A DNA stretch of 64,000 bases from Fimbriimonas ginsengisoli Gsoil 348 (GCF_000724625.1 NZ_CP007139.1:4960001-5024000); one strand, 5' to 3'; positions 1 to 9,186 are shown, numbered from the stretch's first letter. Made by a program: numbers and translations. Notes: generated from the letters alone by a model not told the origin.

Positions 1-1115
1 TCGACGAAATCAGGCGTACTCGGAGTCGGCTCCGCGCTTTCCAGCGCCCGATCGACGGCGGCCCGGTTCAGCGGCCGGTTGCGCGCGCCTGCGGTTTCTT
101 GGGCGACCGAGCGCCGGATGGCGAGGTAGCCGTGGTCGACGTGAACCCGGATGCTCTCTTTGGAGCTCATAAACTTAAGGAATCGCCAGGCGGCTTCCCT
201 CTCCGGCGAGTCTTTCGAGATTCCCAGCGCGGTAAGCGAGATCTCCCCTCCGCGGCGGCCGGACGGACCTTTCGGAAGCGCCTCGATATCCCAATCGAGA
301 GACGGGATCTGGCGGTAGGTCGACCAAAGGCCGACGTGCCCGCCGTAATCCATCGCGAGCTTGTCGCTCGCAAAACCGGTGGACGGCCCCTCGCCGGGAG
401 GCGGCGCGAACTTTAGCTTGCCGATGGTGTCGCGATAGAAAGTGAGACCGCGGATCGCCTCCGGCGTATCCAGAGTGCAACGACTCATTGCCGGGTCGAA
501 CAGGTCGCCGCCCGCGCCGTGGACCAACGTAAGCCACTCGCCCCACCATCCAGTGGTGACATTGCTCCCCCAGGTCCCGTTTCGGGTCAGCCGCTTGGCG
601 GCCCCGGCGTAGTCGTCCCAGGTCCAGTCGGCCCTCGGGTACGGTTCGTGGGCCGCGTCGAACAGACGCCGGTTGTAGTAGAGCAAAGAAACGTTGAACC
701 ACTGCGGGAGGAAGTAGATGTGCCCGCCCGGCTGCATCGCCCTTTGAACCGCCGGGTAGAAGTCGCCAAGGTCCACCTCCTTCGCGTCCCGCTTCGCCAA
801 GTCGGAGAGGTCCGATAGAAACGGCTTCAGGTAGGCGAAGAAGACGTCGCCGCAGATGAAAACGTCGGGCGGTTCGCCGGCGGCGACGAGGGTCTTCAGC
901 TTCGTCTGGTATTGCGACCCGGGCACGGCCCGGATGTCGATATGGACGTCTTTATTCTCCTGCTCGAACCGCCGAACCAGGTCCTCGATCATGGGCCGGT
1001 TCACGTCGGTTGGATAGAGCCAGACGACGGTGTGCCGTCCGAGCGGGTCGACCGGGCGTTCGAGCTTACAGCCAGCCGCGAGGATCGCAACGGCGGCGAC
1101 CCAAAAGCCGCGCAT
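1..1115 (-). CDS. ABC sugar-transporter substrate-binding lipoprotein (C-terminus cut by window edge)
   Basis: Extracellular solute-binding protein (family 1 type), expected to capture a carbohydrate outside the membrane for an ABC importer. The frame opens at an ATG (complement of 1113-1115) and stays open to the window edge, giving 371 residues with the C-terminus missing. The short hydrophobic leader ends in a lipobox, LAAGC, with Cys16 as the lipidation site. The mature part reads like the family: a region resembling LVRRFEQENKDVHI near residue 50, then AAGEPPDVFICGD, and a later WRFLKFMSS segment. The stop codon of the upstream gene abuts this ATG, so the two are translationally coupled. 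The permeases are not in the window and probably lie to the left. The sugar is not known; the neighbouring GH130 gene suggests mannose-containing oligosaccharides. Confidence 0.88.
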   Translation of the reverse strand, partial: MRGFWVAAVAILAAGCKLERPVDPLGRHTVVWLYPTDVNRPMIEDLVRRFEQENKDVHIDIRAVPGSQYQTKLKTLVAAGEPPDVFICGDVFFAYLKPFLSDLSDLAKRDAKEVDLGDFYPAVQRAMQPGGHIYFLPQWFNVSLLYYNRRLFDAAHEPYPRADWTWDDYAGAAKRLTRNGTWGSNVTTGWWGEWLTLVHGAGGDLFDPAMSRCTLDTPEAIRGLTFYRDTIGKLKFAPPPGEGPSTGFASDKLAMDYGGHVGLWSTYRQIPSLDWDIEALPKGPSGRRGGEISLTALGISKDSPEREAAWRFLKFMSSKESIRVHVDHGYLAIRRSVAQETAGARNRPLNRAAVDRALESAEPTPSTPDFV

Positions 1116-3371
1116 CTACCGTCCCTCCAGCACCAAGGTTCGCGAATTCTTATCGAAGCCGGTCGGCCGCGTGTAGCGCGCTCCGCCAATGTACGCCTGG
1201 CGCTTAAAAGTGCCGTCCACGAGCAGCGGCTGACAACCGATCTTCGCCCCAGCTTTGACAAGCTGGTTCAAGGGCATCCGCACGCCGCTGGCGCGGTACA
1301 GATCGGTCCACGCGATCTTGCCGAAAATGATCCGGTTCGACGCGCTCGCCGTACCGTTCGTGGTCGTTTCGATCCCGGTCAGATCGGGTGAGAACGCGAG
1401 GTTCTTCAAGCGGCGCGAGCTCCACCCCACCGTGACTTCCGGAACGTTCGCGACGGCGATTTTCTCGCGGCCAAAGTCGAGGCTCAGTACGACATCTTCG
1501 AAATCCCACCAATGACGGCGGAGCTCCGCCACGTTGGGAGCCTCGATCGTCGCCGTCGAGGGGGCTCGCTGATCGAGCCGGAAGTGCAGGTACCTCTTGT
1601 CCCACGCAAAGCGGAGCTCGGCCCGCATTTTGCTCCCCTCGCCCCCGCTCAGCTCGACGCCTTGGCTCCGGTTCCAAGGGATCGTGCCGTCCCGACCGAC
1701 TTGCGGGACCCGCACTAGGACGCTCAGGTCGCGCCGCGCTCTTTCCACTCGGGGCGGAAGCGGAACCCGACCGTTGTTGTAGTCGATCGGAACCCCTGCG
1801 ATGAGGGAGCGGTTCCGGTCGAAGCTCAGCCTCCCGGTTGCCGGCACGCGAACGACCTGGACGGATTGCTTGGCCGAGAGGTGCAAGCGATAGGCGCCCT
1901 TGACCGGAGTCGCGGCCAGGAAGCGGTTCGAGACCGCGTCGTACAAGCGAACGGGAGTCGGCCCAAGTTCCAGCCGAATCGACTTTGCGCTCTCGTACGG
2001 ATTCCAATAGAGATCCGTAGGATATCCCTTCACGGGCAGAAAATCGGTCGCCCGCAAGTCGATGCGCAGGATCATCGGCACCGACGTGGGATGGACCAGC
2101 GCGGCGAGAAGTCCAACATATCCTCCGCCGTAGATCCCAAAATCCGTTTTCCCCCACCCGCTCCGCTTCGAGTCGCCGGTCGCATAGGGCGACTTCCCTT
2201 CCCAGGTACGCCGCAACCCTTCGTACGCGATTCCACCTTGGGGATCGCCGGTCCAATCGGCACTTGACTGCAGGGAGCCGGGCAGCGAGTCTCGGTAGAA
2301 GAGGCGCGAAGCGTTAGACAGATTCAGGATCCACTTGGCCAGCGCCGCCGAAAAGCGATCGTCGTACCGCGCCACCGGCGCGAGGGTCGCCGCGTTCAGG
2401 AACGTGTTCATCGCGAATGCGTAACCTCCTCCGTCGTTGGTGGAGCCCATGAGGCCGCCGACATCGTAGCCGCCCCACCGGCCGGCGATCATCCCCCAGC
2501 CGGTGCGGTTAGGCGAGGTCGGATCGAAGCACCAGTCCACCCACCGCGGCACATCCCACCGCTCTCCTTTCTCCGCGTTGAGGTAGGCGCCGGCGAGCGC
2601 GCCGTAGGCAGTGAGAACTTCGTAGGTCGGGTTCGTTTCCCGTATTTGCAGGGCGTTCAACGCCTTGCGAGCCGCCGTCAGGTACTTCGCCTGGCCTCCC
2701 CGCAACCCCTGGAAAAGCTCTAGGTAAGCCACCGCCGCCGCAGCATCCGGCTCTTTCCACTGCCCGTTGTCCACCGGCCGGCGAGCCGCGAAATCGTAGG
2801 AAGTGTGGTCGAAGTCGGCATGGAGCGCCGCGATGCCTCCTACCCAAGCATCGGCGATCCCCCTCGATATCTCGCCGCCCCGATGCCAAGCCGGGTAGCG
2901 CGAAGCGAGCTGGGTGAAAACGACGCTCGGCAGGAGCTCGTACCAAAAAGTGCTTCCGGATTTACCGCCGACGTTGTTCAAAACCGTCTCTTCGGACGGA
3001 TTCAGATATTGGGGAGTCAGCTCGACCCAAGACCGCTTGTCGATCCCAATCGCCGTCGCCCCAAGCAGCGAGCCGAGGGCGGCGATCGCCTCCGCCGGCT
3101 TCCCGCGCATCTCTTCCTTCCCCACGTACGAGGGCATTCCGAAGCCGGGAACGGTGAGATTCGGTACGCCGGGCACACGCCACACAAGCGGCAGGTAGGG
3201 CCCCTTGGAGTTAAGGTCGAAGACGAGCCGGTCGAACGCGGACGCGGTCCGCCGCCAGTCTCGGAGGATGTAGGGCGTCGGTCGGTCCGGTAAGAGATCT
3301 ACCCGCGGGATCGACGACTGCCCCCCTCCGCCAACCGCGGCGAGAAGGCATAGAACCGCCGGACTAGGCAA
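1116..3371 (-). CDS. Large secreted protein with helical-barrel-like N-terminal part and CBM9/DOMON-like C-terminus
   Basis: Function not recognised with certainty. I choose the TTG at 3369-3371 as start: it overlaps the end of the upstream GH130 gene and is followed at once by a signal-peptide-like stretch (AVLCLLAAVGG), giving 751 residues. An in-frame ATG further upstream (3528-3530) lies deep inside the GH130 gene and adds residues that look like out-of-frame translation. The first 420 residues are rich in Trp, Tyr and Gly and look like an alpha/alpha-toroid as found in polysaccharide lyases and heparinase-like enzymes. The last 190 residues (RAELRFAWDKRYLHFRLD, then WWDFEDVVLSLDF) resemble carbohydrate-binding CBM9/DOMON modules. 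Its place between a GH130 enzyme and a sugar-binding protein suggests a role in glycan processing outside the cytoplasm. Confidence 0.7.
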   Translation of the reverse strand: MPSPAVLCLLAAVGGGGQSSIPRVDLLPDRPTPYILRDWRRTASAFDRLVFDLNSKGPYLPLVWRVPGVPNLTVPGFGMPSYVGKEEMRGKPAEAIAALGSLLGATAIGIDKRSWVELTPQYLNPSEETVLNNVGGKSGSTFWYELLPSVVFTQLASRYPAWHRGGEISRGIADAWVGGIAALHADFDHTSYDFAARRPVDNGQWKEPDAAAAVAYLELFQGLRGGQAKYLTAARKALNALQIRETNPTYEVLTAYGALAGAYLNAEKGERWDVPRWVDWCFDPTSPNRTGWGMIAGRWGGYDVGGLMGSTNDGGGYAFAMNTFLNAATLAPVARYDDRFSAALAKWILNLSNASRLFYRDSLPGSLQSSADWTGDPQGGIAYEGLRRTWEGKSPYATGDSKRSGWGKTDFGIYGGGYVGLLAALVHPTSVPMILRIDLRATDFLPVKGYPTDLYWNPYESAKSIRLELGPTPVRLYDAVSNRFLAATPVKGAYRLHLSAKQSVQVVRVPATGRLSFDRNRSLIAGVPIDYNNGRVPLPPRVERARRDLSVLVRVPQVGRDGTIPWNRSQGVELSGGEGSKMRAELRFAWDKRYLHFRLDQRAPSTATIEAPNVAELRRHWWDFEDVVLSLDFGREKIAVANVPEVTVGWSSRRLKNLAFSPDLTGIETTTNGTASASNRIIFGKIAWTDLYRASGVRMPLNQLVKAGAKIGCQPLLVDGTFKRQAYIGGARYTRPTGFDKNSRTLVLEGR

Positions 3372-4461
3372 CGACTCTCGCCTCGAGCTCGTCCACCAGA
3401 TTCTGGAATCGAATGCGGGCGGCGAGGATGAAGGAGTCTCCCCCTCCGTAAACGACGTAAAGCCAGCCGTCGTGGACGTAAGACCCGCAGGCAAATACCA
3501 CGTTCGCCACGCTGTCCGGAAACGGTCCATTCACCTCGAAGTCGGTTTCCGGACGCATTACGTCGTCCATCCGCGCCGCCACCAGCGTCTCCGGGCGCCC
3601 AGGGTCCCAGCGGTTGAAATCGTAAAGGAAGGCGTCGAGCACGTACTTCCTCTGCTCTCCCTTCAAATAGTTGCCCGTATGCTCGATCGACACGTACCGA
3701 CCCTCGCCGATCTTGATCGGCACCGAACCCGCGCCGGACCAGCTTTTGAGATACCCACCGACCGCCATCGCCCGATGAACCTGGCCCAGGTCGGTGTATG
3801 GCCCCTCGGGAGCGGCGGCGGTGGCGATATTCACCCCCCAGGTGCCGATGTCGCCGGTCATCGGCCGGTGCAGGAGCATCACCTTGCCATCGATCCGATC
3901 GGGGAAAAGCACCCCGTCCTTGTTGCTGATCGTTTCGTTGCCGAAGGCGGCGACGCCGCACTTCTCCCAATGGACGAGATCGGTCGACTTCGCCAGGCTC
4001 ACCGAACCGAGCCAAGCGCCGGTAGACGAAAGCTGTCCGACCGGCATCACGCCGCAATAGACCATCCACCAAGCGTCGTCGAGGAAGGTAATGCGAGGGT
4101 CCTCGGCCCCGAGATGATCGTAATCGCACTCGGATCCGCCTGGCTTAAGCACCGGCTCGGCAAAGCGCCGAATCGGCGTCAGGTCCGGTTCATGTACCGA
4201 AACGCCTACGAAGGAACGGGTCCAAGGGAGGCCAGGATCGGTTGCCGGCCGAGCGCGGTAATGGAGCGCGACGACTCCTGCCGGATACTTCGCCTCCGCT
4301 CCTTCCCCAAGCAGGGCATGGATCGCGGGAAGGTTCTCCGCCGTTGAGGGCAGATAGACGGCGGCGGTGTTGAACGTCACGCCGGACTCCCACCAATTTT
4401 CGGTTGGCGAGATCAAGGGTTGGCCCCCGAAGAGGCGCTGAAAAGGCAGGTCGAACGGCAT
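3364..4461 (-). CDS. Glycoside hydrolase family 130 protein (mannoside phosphorylase/mannosidase-like)
   Basis: A 365-residue five-bladed beta-propeller enzyme of GH130. This family contains inverting phosphorylases acting on beta-mannosides and related hydrolases. The hallmark GAEDPRIT is at residues 118-125; Asp121 is the expected proton donor. Other family-like stretches are WMVYCGVMP and the C-terminal WLYVVYGGGDSFI. There is no signal peptide, so it should act in the cytoplasm on imported oligosaccharides. It lies 27 bases downstream of the regulator gene, and its end overlaps the start of the next gene. Whether it is a phosphorylase or a hydrolase cannot be decided by eye, because that rests on phosphate-binding residues I did not align. 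Confidence 0.88.
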   Translation of the reverse strand: MPFDLPFQRLFGGQPLISPTENWWESGVTFNTAAVYLPSTAENLPAIHALLGEGAEAKYPAGVVALHYRARPATDPGLPWTRSFVGVSVHEPDLTPIRRFAEPVLKPGGSECDYDHLGAEDPRITFLDDAWWMVYCGVMPVGQLSSTGAWLGSVSLAKSTDLVHWEKCGVAAFGNETISNKDGVLFPDRIDGKVMLLHRPMTGDIGTWGVNIATAAAPEGPYTDLGQVHRAMAVGGYLKSWSGAGSVPIKIGEGRYVSIEHTGNYLKGEQRKYVLDAFLYDFNRWDPGRPETLVAARMDDVMRPETDFEVNGPFPDSVANVVFACGSYVHDGWLYVVYGGGDSFILAARIRFQNLVDELEARVVA

Positions 4462-4488
4462 GGTAGGAGCGCGGAGAGAAAACGGGAG

Positions 4489-5577
4489 TTACCGGCAAGG
4501 GGCGGCGGTCGACTCGCGCACGACGAGGTGGGTGGCGAGGCGATCGATATGGGGCACTTCCTGCCCGGAGACGATCTCTCTCAGCCGCTGAATGGCTCGG
4601 TAGCCGAGGAGCGGAATCGGTTGCGCGACCGCAGTCAGCGAAGGGTGCATCTGCCCCGCCGCCGGCGGGTCGTCGAAGGTGACCACCGAAATCTGTTCCG
4701 GAACCGACAAACCTAGATCCCGCAACCGGCCGAGTACGGCCAAGGTCATCATAAAGTCGCACGAGACGACGGCGGTCGGATAGTGGTCCGGCCGCAGCCA
4801 CTGGCCAAGACGCTCTCGGAAGAGAGCGGGGTTCCGCTCGTGAGCAAGGCAGATCCACTCGGGTCGTACGGCGATACCGCGGCGTCCGGTCGTTTCCAGA
4901 AAAGCCTTCAGCCGCTCGAAGTGGTCGGGCACGGTGGCGGTGAGGCCGACGAACCCGATGTCTCGATGGCCAAGCTCGTAAAGATGTTCGACCGCCGCCT
5001 CCGCGCCCGATGCGTTATTTGAGGAGATCGACGGTACCGGACTCTCGTCTAGCACACCCGGCACAAGCACGACGGGGACCCCCGCCGCGTGGATACCCTC
5101 GATGATCGTGGCGTCCGCGTAGTCGGGGCGCACCACCAACAGCCCTTGAGCCCCCTTCCCTTGCACGAGCTCCGTCCAAGTGTGGAGCGGGGCCGAGCGG
5201 AAGTGGACCTCGAGCATGTACTCGGCGCAAGCTTCGCGGATACCCCGGAACAGCAGATCGAGGTAATCCCCGCCTTGCCGCTCCTGGTCCTCCGGCCAGT
5301 TCCACAGCACGCCGATCGTGCTTACCACGTCCCGAGCGGCACTCTTGCCGAGGACGAGGGTGCGTCGCCCGCTTCCGCTCTCGATGAGCCCCCGGCGGGA
5401 GAGCTCGGCGAGCGCCTTGTCGACGGTAGCTCGGGCAACATCGTACTGTTTAGCAAGGTCGGCCCGGGTGGGCAAGACGTCTCCCGGGCTTAGGTCGGCC
5501 CGACCGATCTGCTCCTCGATATCCGTGAGGATTCGTTGGAACGGAGTTTCGCGCCGGTCGCCATTCGTGTTACGCAT
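4489..5577 (-). CDS. GntR-type HTH fused to LacI-type sugar-sensing domain, transcriptional regulator
   Basis: A 362-residue DNA-binding regulator, AraR-like in architecture. Residues 10-75 form a GntR winged helix (GDVLPTRADLAKQYDVARATVDKALAELSRRGLIES in outline). From about residue 85 the protein follows the periplasmic-binding-protein fold of LacI regulators, with the typical ELGHRDIGFVG and VVTFDDPP stretches. The ligand is probably a sugar or sugar phosphate. The gene lies between a small membrane-peptide gene (16 bases upstream) and GH130 (27 bases downstream), all in one direction, so it very likely controls its own operon and perhaps the divergent GH130 gene. The operator was not identified. 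Confidence 0.9.
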   Translation of the reverse strand: MRNTNGDRRETPFQRILTDIEEQIGRADLSPGDVLPTRADLAKQYDVARATVDKALAELSRRGLIESGSGRRTLVLGKSAARDVVSTIGVLWNWPEDQERQGGDYLDLLFRGIREACAEYMLEVHFRSAPLHTWTELVQGKGAQGLLVVRPDYADATIIEGIHAAGVPVVLVPGVLDESPVPSISSNNASGAEAAVEHLYELGHRDIGFVGLTATVPDHFERLKAFLETTGRRGIAVRPEWICLAHERNPALFRERLGQWLRPDHYPTAVVSCDFMMTLAVLGRLRDLGLSVPEQISVVTFDDPPAAGQMHPSLTAVAQPIPLLGYRAIQRLREIVSGQEVPHIDRLATHLVVRESTAAPCR

Positions 5578-5593
5578 CGGAATCTGGCCTTTT

Positions 5594-5758
5594 CTAAGGG
5601 GTCTTCATAGGGGATACCCCCTTCGGGAGGAAACGGGATGCGTCGGGCTTCGGAGCCGCCGCTTCCCCGCCGGCGCCCTTCATAAAAAGAGCGCCGATAA
5701 CGAGGACCACAACGACGACGATCGCCACGATCGCGGGAGTCGGTACGTTGAGTTTCAT
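5594..5758 (-). CDS. Small single-pass membrane protein, 54 residues
   Basis: A short frame from ATG (complement of 5756-5758) to TAG (complement of 5594-5596). It encodes an N-terminal membrane anchor (residues 8-26, mostly Val, Ile, Ala), followed by a polar, Pro/Lys-rich tail of about 28 residues. It starts 11 bases after the prepilin-like gene and ends 16 bases before the regulator gene, which supports co-transcription. Its size, anchor and spacing make it a plausible real gene. No family is recognised. It could help localise or export the prepilin-like neighbour, but that is inference. Confidence 0.6.
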   Translation of the reverse strand: MKLNVPTPAIVAIVVVVVLVIGALFMKGAGGEAAAPKPDASRFLPKGVSPMKTP

Positions 5759-5769
5759 AGCTGACGGGC

Positions 5770-6600
5770 CTAGTTGACGTCCTTAGTGTCGTCTGCGGGC
5801 GTCGCCGAGTTGCTTACCTTGCCCGACGCATCCGGCATTCGCAGGAACCAGTCGAGGTCCATGCCGACCTTTCCGTCGCCCGACTTCCAGCCGATGTCCC
5901 CCGCGTATTGAAGGGCACGGAAGCCGAATCCCTTGACCTTCTTCGCATGGCCGTCCATGAAGACCGCGTTGAGCGCCATCTTGGTCGAGATGTCCGACGG
6001 CGTGTACTGGCCCCAAATGTGAACGTTGGGGTCCGTGCTCCAACTGGCGTACTCGTAGTTCACGAACGTGTTTGCGGGGTTCGCCGCCATGGTGTCGGTG
6101 ATCGGGCCACCGGCGAAGTCGGGGCGCGCCGCGCCGCCGAACGCCTTGCGGTACATGTACTGCACGCCGTTCTTCACCTTGGAGTTGAAGTCGTCGGCCA
6201 TCGCCGCGAGCACCGGGTCGCTCGGCTTGCCGCCGCACCAACCCCAGCTCCCTTCGCCCAGCCAGAACGGCTTTACGGAAGCGGGAACCGAGTAGATGTC
6301 TCCGTTCTTGGTGTACGGATAGACCTTGTAAGCCCAGCCGCCGGCCGCGGTCATCCACTCCATGTTCGGGATGCATCCGCTTCCCAGATTGGGGTCGGAG
6401 CCGTAGGTGGGATACGCGTCGTCGTTGTCGCCGACGTAAACCTTAAAAGCGGTTCCGACCTGTTTCAGGTTGGAAAGAGAGGCGATGTTCTTGGCGGCGA
6501 GCTTGGCCTGCGCGAAGACGGGGAATAGGATCGCCGCGAGGATTGCGATGATCGCAATCACGACGAGAAGTTCGATGAGGGTAAAGGCCTTACGATTCAT
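5770..6600 (-). CDS. Prepilin-type N-terminal cleavage/methylation protein (DUF1559/H-x9-DG-like)
   Basis: A 276-residue pseudopilin-like protein. The class III leader has cleavage expected between Ala5 and Phe6, with the conserved Glu10 at +5 of the mature protein and a hydrophobic helix up to about residue 30. The globular part ends with [13 protein letters not shown], the DG signature typical of this family in Planctomycetota and Armatimonadota. Such proteins are processed by a prepilin peptidase and inserted in the membrane. Their role is unknown, and large paralogue families suggest cell-surface or substrate-specific roles. It is the first gene of the leftward cluster, behind a good promoter at 6685-6713. 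A near-identical leader occurs in the gene at 7950-8825. Confidence 0.9.
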   Translation of the reverse strand: MNRKAFTLIELLVVIAIIAILAAILFPVFAQAKLAAKNIASLSNLKQVGTAFKVYVGDNDDAYPTYGSDPNLGSGCIPNMEWMTAAGGWAYKVYPYTKNGDIYSVPASVKPFWLGEGSWGWCGGKPSDPVLAAMADDFNSKVKNGVQYMYRKAFGGAARPDFAGGPITDTMAANPANTFVNYEYASWSTDPNVHIWGQYTPSDISTKMALNAVFMDGHAKKVKGFGFRALQYAGDIGWKSGDGKVGMDLDWFLRMPDASGKVSNSATPADDTKDVN

Positions 6601-6684
6601 GGTTCGCTCCGTTGCAAATAGATATCCCCATGCTGCGTTGCCATGGTGGAGTGTCCCTTCTAAGCGGTAAACAGGACTGAGAGC

Positions 6685-6713
6685 ATTCTACGACAAAAAC
6701 CAAACCTTGCCAA
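6685..6713 (-). promoter_or_regulatory. Sigma-70-like promoter for the leftward carbohydrate operon
   Basis: On the minus strand TTGGCA and TAGAAT are separated by exactly 17 bases, close to the housekeeping consensus. The predicted start lies about 75 bases upstream of the prepilin-like ATG. The segment is in the AT-rich gap between divergent genes, where regulation would be expected. Confidence 0.55.
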
Positions 6714-6772
6714 CAAAAGACTGAAAATAGTTCGAAATGCATAGGCATTCTAAAACTTGCCCATAATCGGAT

Positions 6773-7858
6773 GTGAGCACGCCCTGGCAGATCGGCCCCT
6801 TTACGAAACTGGACGAGTCAAATCCGGTGCTGGGACCCTCCGCCGAGTCGAAGTGGACCTGCCCGCTCGCGGGCTCAATCGCCTGGGAAGAAAAGGACGT
6901 CTTCAATCCCGCCGCCGTCGCGCGGGATGGCGCCATCCACCTCTTGTATCGGTCGGAAGACACGGTCGGCAAACACCTCGGGACCTCTCGCATCGGCCTT
7001 GCGGTAAGTGACGACGGCCTCGCCTTTCGGCGTGAAGCGGAGCCCGTTCTCTTCCCTGCCAACGACGCCCTCCGGGGGTACGAATGGGAGGGCGGATGCG
7101 AAGACCCGCGGGTTTGTGGCACGGAAGACGGCGGCTACCTGATGACTTACACCGCCTACGACGGGGTGAAGGCGCGCCTCTGCGTCGCCACGTCGTCCGA
7201 CCTCCGAACCTGGACCAAACACGGCCTCGCCTTCCCCGAGATGCCGGACCTCTGGAGCAAATCCGGAGCGATCGTCTGCCGGGTCGACGGCGAGCGGCTC
7301 GTCGCGACCCAGTTGCGCGGACAGTACTGGATGTACTGGGGCGAGTCGTATATCTTCGCCGCGACTTCGGACGACTTGATTCATTGGCGGCCGGTCGTAC
7401 ATCCCACGCAGGCCGCCCGCTCCGATCAGGCCGGAATGCCGAGCGCACCCGACATCGCGGCTCGTTGGAGCCCCGCCGAAGTCGGCGTCACCGCTTCCGA
7501 CCGCGAGGCGCTCGTCGCTGTCATCCGCCCTCGGACCGGCCGTTTCGATTCCGTCCTGGTCGAGCCCGGCCCGCCGGCGGTGATCACCGAGCACGGGATC
7601 GTCCTCATGTACCACGGCAAAAACGACGGTTCGACTTACTCGGTAGGCCAGCTGCTCCTCGACCCGCTAGATCCGACGGCCGTTCTTGCCCGGACGGCCG
7701 AGCCGTTCCTATTTCCAGAGCGCCAGTACGAGGTCACCGGGCAGGTCGGCAACGTCTGTTTCGCGGAGGGGCTGGTCCCGTTCGGGGACCGGTGGCTCTT
7801 GTATTACGGCACCGCCGATTCGAAAATCGCGGTCGCTTCAGCTCCTCGCCTTTCTTAG
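6773..7858 (+). CDS. Second glycoside hydrolase family 130 protein
   Basis: A 361-residue GH130 propeller enzyme, cytoplasmic (no signal peptide). The catalytic hallmark GGCEDPRV is at residues 107-114, with Asp111 the expected acid. Other family stretches are VFNPAAV near residue 43, MYHGKNDG and a C-terminal GNVCFAEGLV block. The start is a GTG at 6773. It differs in sequence from the GH130 protein at 3364-4461, so the two probably belong to different subfamilies and handle different mannosidic linkages. It is transcribed away from the leftward operon and is followed, 91 bases on, by a prepilin-like gene. Exact substrate and phosphorylase-versus-hydrolase status are unknown. Confidence 0.88.
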   Translation: MSTPWQIGPFTKLDESNPVLGPSAESKWTCPLAGSIAWEEKDVFNPAAVARDGAIHLLYRSEDTVGKHLGTSRIGLAVSDDGLAFRREAEPVLFPANDALRGYEWEGGCEDPRVCGTEDGGYLMTYTAYDGVKARLCVATSSDLRTWTKHGLAFPEMPDLWSKSGAIVCRVDGERLVATQLRGQYWMYWGESYIFAATSDDLIHWRPVVHPTQAARSDQAGMPSAPDIAARWSPAEVGVTASDREALVAVIRPRTGRFDSVLVEPGPPAVITEHGIVLMYHGKNDGSTYSVGQLLLDPLDPTAVLARTAEPFLFPERQYEVTGQVGNVCFAEGLVPFGDRWLLYYGTADSKIAVASAPRLS

Positions 7859-7949
7859 AAAATTGCAAGTTTTCTGATTAGGTTAACGATGGCTACCGCG
7901 TTAATCGGGCGTTGACATCGCGATTCGAAGCTCAACGGGGAGACTTCAT

Positions 7950-8825
7950 ATGAAAAAAGCATTCACCCTGATCGAGCTTCTAGTCGTCATTGCAATCATC
8001 GCCATTTTGGCCGCCATCCTGTTCCCTGTCTTTGCCCAAGCCAAGCAAGCAGCCAAGCAGATCTCCGACCTCAGCAACGCCAAGCAGATCGGCACGGCGT
8101 TCCACATGTACGCCGGCGATTACGACGATTCGACGCCCACCGTCTCCAAGGCGAAACAGCCGGGCCTCGATGGCTTACCGACCAGCAGCTACACGTCTTG
8201 GTACAACGACCTTTATCCCTACGTGAAGAGCTGGAACCTCTTCCTTTCGCCTGGCCGGCTCGACAAATTCACTCAGGCGAGCGATCCGTTCAAGTGCTAC
8301 GACGATATCAACCCGACCGGCACGTGCCTGGGATATGGCTACAACGACGGACTCGTCAGCGACAGCGGTTACGGGCTTCTTCAGACCCAAACCGTCGATG
8401 CGAACGGCAAGACGCTCCGCGCGGGGCGCAATTTGAGCCAGGTTCAAGAGCCCGCCAACCTCGTGGCGTTCGGTTCCAGCAACGACAATCCCGGCTACTC
8501 GGTGGGACTCGATAACATTCTCTCCCGTTACCCGGACAAGGTGAGCTCGGCCCGGCTTCGATTCTCCGGCCGTTTCAGCTTCGGATACACCGATGGACAT
8601 GCGAAGTCGCTACTGGTTAAGTCGGCGGAATACAACGGCTACGGACTGGTGATGCGTCCGGCAAATCAACTCGACGCCGCCAAGTGGTGCTTCGACCCAA
8701 GCTTCGTTCCCGACGCCGCCTATGCCGGCAACTCCTTCCCGGGCGACTATCCGCTCCAGAGCGGTAGCGAGACGTGCGCGGATGCGGTCAAGGACATCTA
8801 CGCCAACACCGTCATCAACCCCTAA
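7950..8825 (+). CDS. Prepilin-type N-terminal cleavage/methylation protein
   Basis: A 291-residue pseudopilin-like protein. It begins [20 protein letters not shown] with Glu9 at +5 of the expected mature end, and carries a C-terminal [12 protein letters not shown] signature. The ribosome binding site GGGGAG sits 8 bases before the ATG. The leader and first helix match the protein at 5770-6600 almost residue for residue, while the globular parts diverge, as expected for paralogues exported by one machinery. A perfect 10-bp hairpin follows the stop codon. Its role with the adjacent GH130 gene is not known. Confidence 0.9.
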   Translation: MKKAFTLIELLVVIAIIAILAAILFPVFAQAKQAAKQISDLSNAKQIGTAFHMYAGDYDDSTPTVSKAKQPGLDGLPTSSYTSWYNDLYPYVKSWNLFLSPGRLDKFTQASDPFKCYDDINPTGTCLGYGYNDGLVSDSGYGLLQTQTVDANGKTLRAGRNLSQVQEPANLVAFGSSNDNPGYSVGLDNILSRYPDKVSSARLRFSGRFSFGYTDGHAKSLLVKSAEYNGYGLVMRPANQLDAAKWCFDPSFVPDAAYAGNSFPGDYPLQSGSETCADAVKDIYANTVINP

Positions 8826-8837
8826 GCGGGTCTCGAT

Positions 8838-8862
8838 GGGCAGCGATTTAGCATCGCTGCCC
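8838..8862 (+). terminator. Hairpin after prepilin-like gene, probable terminator
   Basis: GGGCAGCGAT (8838-8847) pairs perfectly with ATCGCTGCCC (8853-8862) around a 5-base loop, 12 bases after the stop codon. No strong T-run follows, so termination may be inefficient or Rho-assisted. Confidence 0.5.
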
Positions 8863-8885
8863 GAATGTTTCGGCCTCAAACCACC

Positions 8886-9068
8886 ATGAATAGAACTAAG
8901 TCTTTCGCCATCGGCGTGGCGGCCATACTGGTCGCGATGTCTGCCATTGGATGCGGCGGTCCCATCGAACGTTCCGATCCGAACAATAACTTCGCGGCCG
9001 ACCGTGAGAAGCGGCGGGCGAACAAAGTCGCGTCCGCGAACTCGACCAGTCGCCCGGTTGGGCAGTAG
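8886..9068 (+). CDS. Small lipoprotein, 60 residues
   Basis: I choose the ATG at 8886 rather than the one at 8865. It is followed by a clean signal peptide with a lipobox, SAIGC, so the mature protein is only about 37 residues, polar and rich in Asn, Arg and Lys. It is probably membrane-anchored by lipid. It follows the prepilin-like gene by 60 bases, with a hairpin between them. No family recognised. Confidence 0.55.
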   Translation: MNRTKSFAIGVAAILVAMSAIGCGGPIERSDPNNNFAADREKRRANKVASANSTSRPVGQ

Positions 9069-9112
9069 GCAGGGTAATACGGTTTAGATAGGGATGACCG
9101 AACGGTTTCTTA

Positions 9113-9155
9113 CTCGGGCGGGCCGCCCGAGATACCCACGGGCGAGCCGCCCGTG
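9113..9155. repeat. Double palindrome of the GGGCGGGCCGCCC repeat family
   Basis: Two adjacent 19-base near-perfect palindromes: 9113-9131 (CTCGGGCGGGCCGCCCGAG) and 9137-9155 (CACGGGCGAGCCGCCCGTG), joined by ATACC. The same pair recurs at 22379-22421 with the same linker. It lies between convergent genes and could act as a bidirectional terminator. Confidence 0.8.
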
Positions 9156-9186
9156 CCACCTTATCTGGCTGGCGGGGACGCCGACG

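Noticed and set aside
3372-3530. ATG at 3528-3530 as start of the large secreted protein
   Set aside because: It lies far inside the GH130 gene and adds a stretch without signal or homology. The TTG at 3369-3371 directly before a signal peptide fits better.
7912-7940. TTGACA at 7912-7917 as promoter of the prepilin-like gene
   Set aside because: No acceptable -10 element occurs 16-18 bases downstream; that position holds the ribosome binding site.
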